A stretch of 6,358 nucleotides of DNA from a bacterium (GTDB taxonomy: Bacteria; SZUA-182; DTGQ01). How positions within the stretch are numbered: position 1 is the stretch's first letter; each line of letters starts with the position of its first letter. Made by a program: the position numbers and the translations under genes. The stretch covers positions 1 to 6,358 of the forward strand of contig JBFLZW010000081.1 in NCBI GenBank assembly GCA_040755755.1, in the 5' to 3' direction. Under the pieces are notes generated by a model. It saw nothing but the letters and a program-made list of their open reading frames with translations. It had not been told where the DNA came from and searched no databases. Shown here one piece after another: positions 5,502-6,358 of the stretch.

Positions 5502-6212
5502 ATGATTCTGAGTGAAATGGAACAAAAAAGCCCATTTCGGATTTTTGAAAAGTCGATTCGCGGCGGATTGGGAAAGGGTAACATCGGGATTTTTATGGCC
5601 CGGGCCGGCGTCGGAAAAACAGCCTGCCTTGTTTATCTCTCGCTGGATGACATTGTGAGGGGAAACAAGGTGCTCCACTTTGGAGTTGAGAAGAGCGTGG
5701 ATAAGGTCAGGGCCTGGTATGATGAAATCACCAGCAATCTGGTCGAGTCCTTTCACCTTGACAACGCCAATGAGCTTCGGGAAAAGATTGAAAGAAACCT
5801 CATTATTATGAGTTACATGAACCATACATTTTCCGCGGATAAGATGAGATCCTCTATCCAGACCATCCTGCAGCAGGGAGGATTTACTCCTCAGGTGATT
5901 ATTGTCGATGGTTTTGACTTCGAACATGCTACCAGGGCTGAGGTAGAGTCATTTAAAAAGATTGCCGAAGAGTTCAGCGTTGAGATATGGTTTTCAGCCC
6001 GGACCCATAGAGAAGGCCAGGTCCTGAATGAACACGGCATTCCTGCCCCCTACAGCCAGTTCGAGGAACTGCTGGGTGTTATCGTCGCCCTGGACCCGGT
6101 GAAGGATGCCATCTTCTTGAGGCTGCTGAAGGATCATGATAACCTGAACCCTTCCGCGCTGCATGTCAAGCTGGACCCCAGGACCCTGCTGGTGAAGACC
6201 CGGTATACGTGA
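5502..6212 (+). CDS. RecA/KaiC/DnaB-like P-loop ATPase of unknown role
   Basis: 236 residues, start supported by aaggag 5 nt upstream of the ATG. The fold follows the RecA/KaiC/DnaB ATPase core: Walker A ARAGVGKT (33-40), with Ala in place of the usual first Gly; KVLHFGVEKS (56-65), placing a candidate catalytic Glu at 63 as in the DnaB/KaiC group; Walker B QVIIVDGFDF (131-140); a strand with WFSARTHRE (163-171); and the closing strands FLRLLKDHDN (205-214) and LHVKLDPRTLLVK. It is a single domain about the size of one KaiC half, with no helicase N-terminal domain, membrane segment or extra domain. It probably binds ATP and oligomerises; its target is unknown. It lies 133 bp behind EF-G on the same strand and may be read through from it, but the gap is long enough for its own promoter. 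I do not recognise a named gene. Confidence 0.8.
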   Translation: MILSEMEQKSPFRIFEKSIRGGLGKGNIGIFMARAGVGKTACLVYLSLDDIVRGNKVLHFGVEKSVDKVRAWYDEITSNLVESFHLDNANELREKIERNLIIMSYMNHTFSADKMRSSIQTILQQGGFTPQVIIVDGFDFEHATRAEVESFKKIAEEFSVEIWFSARTHREGQVLNEHGIPAPYSQFEELLGVIVALDPVKDAIFLRLLKDHDNLNPSALHVKLDPRTLLVKTRYT

Positions 6213-6249
6213 TGCCGGGGATGGAGCTAAGTAGAATGGCACTTACATA

Positions 6250-6264
6250 AGAATTAGTAATTCT
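6250..6264. repeat. 15-bp palindrome after the ATPase gene
   Basis: agaatta-g-taattct: 7-bp arms around one base, 38 bp after the stop codon. No T-run follows, so a terminator is unlikely. It could be a binding site or part of the dispersed repeat that follows. Confidence 0.35.
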
Positions 6265-6266
6265 CC

Positions 6267-6290
6267 CGCAGAGACGCTGAGACGCAGAGG
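6267..6290. repeat. CGCAGAGACG-type dispersed repeat
   Basis: cgcagagacgctgagacgc, followed by agagg, is built from repeated GAGACGC words. Nearly the same short motif is scattered between genes in many environmental bacterial genomes. Only one copy lies in this window, and its function is unknown. Confidence 0.5.
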
Positions 6291-6294
6291 ATAT

Positions 6295-6346
6295 CATTGA
6301 AAAGTAAAAGTAAAACAAGTTCCTCCTTGTGCCTTTTTACTTTTTG
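6295..6346. repeat. A-rich/T-rich inverted repeat at the right edge
   Basis: A doubled aaaagtaaaa motif (about 6300-6316) faces a T-rich arm containing tttttacttttt (about 6335-6346), and caag / cttg (6317-6320, 6327-6330) can form the inner stem. It may act as a weak, possibly bidirectional terminator for the ATPase gene, though the pairing is imperfect and nearly all A-T. Confidence 0.35.
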
Positions 6347-6358
6347 CTTGCTTCCAGG

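Noticed and set aside
5430-5927. 165-codon minus-strand ORF over the ATPase gene
   Set aside because: The plus strand shows clear Walker motifs and a ribosome site; the minus frame shows nothing.
6267-6290. CRISPR-like repeat
   Set aside because: A single short repeat-like motif with no second copy or spacers in the window.

Overview
The window has two parts. The left part (about 1-2030) is a decaying, repeat-rich accessory region. The right part (about 3240-6212) carries two intact, well-formed genes. Between them (2100-2871) is a small promoter-driven cassette of unknown function. Nothing here fixes the species. The elongation factor G is of the type with [13 protein letters not shown] in switch I, as in mitochondrial EFG1 and the bacterial spdEFG1 subfamily of spirochaetes, planctomycetes and deltaproteobacteria. 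Together with a secreted repeat protein with a hydrophobic, arginine-rich tail and many dispersed G/C-rich repeats, this suggests an environmental, probably anaerobic bacterium of one of those lineages. That placement is inference.

Left part, mostly minus strand. 1-539 is an N-terminally truncated, frameshifted subtilisin-like protease that runs off the left edge. It stops being readable exactly at an 18-bp perfect tandem repeat (534-569), followed by a 103-nt imperfect palindrome (600-702). 703-1358 holds no gene: two copies of a C-rich/G-rich dispersed repeat and a cluster of three palindromes sharing CGGCCAA/TTGGCCG arms. 1359-1484 is the C-terminal remnant of a DUF433-type antitoxin. 1511-2029 is the C-terminal end of a beta-propeller-like repeat protein that lost its N-terminal blades and signal peptide.

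Middle, plus strand. A near-consensus sigma-70 promoter (2122-2149) with an inverted repeat over its -10 box drives a 64-residue excisionase-type helix-turn-helix protein. Its stop overlaps the start (ATGA) of a second gene. That second gene begins as a 65-codon ORF, but a strongly patterned coiled-coil coding region made of 75-bp repeats continues one frame away to 2871 and has no start codon of its own. The simplest reading is one frameshifted gene of about 157 residues.

Right part, plus strand. After a gene-poor stretch with a plausible terminator (3098-3141) come a 694-residue EF-G (3284-5368) and, 133 bp later, a 236-residue RecA/KaiC/DnaB-like P-loop ATPase (5502-6212) with a good ribosome binding site. 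No other str-operon gene (rpsL, rpsG, tuf) flanks this EF-G. The window ends in dispersed-repeat and inverted-repeat sequence.

Four of the accessory coding regions are broken or truncated while the two right-hand genes are intact, so this looks like a turnover zone beside conserved genes. The most interesting unexplained items are the helix-turn-helix/coiled-coil cassette, the palindrome cluster and the EF-G-ATPase pairing.
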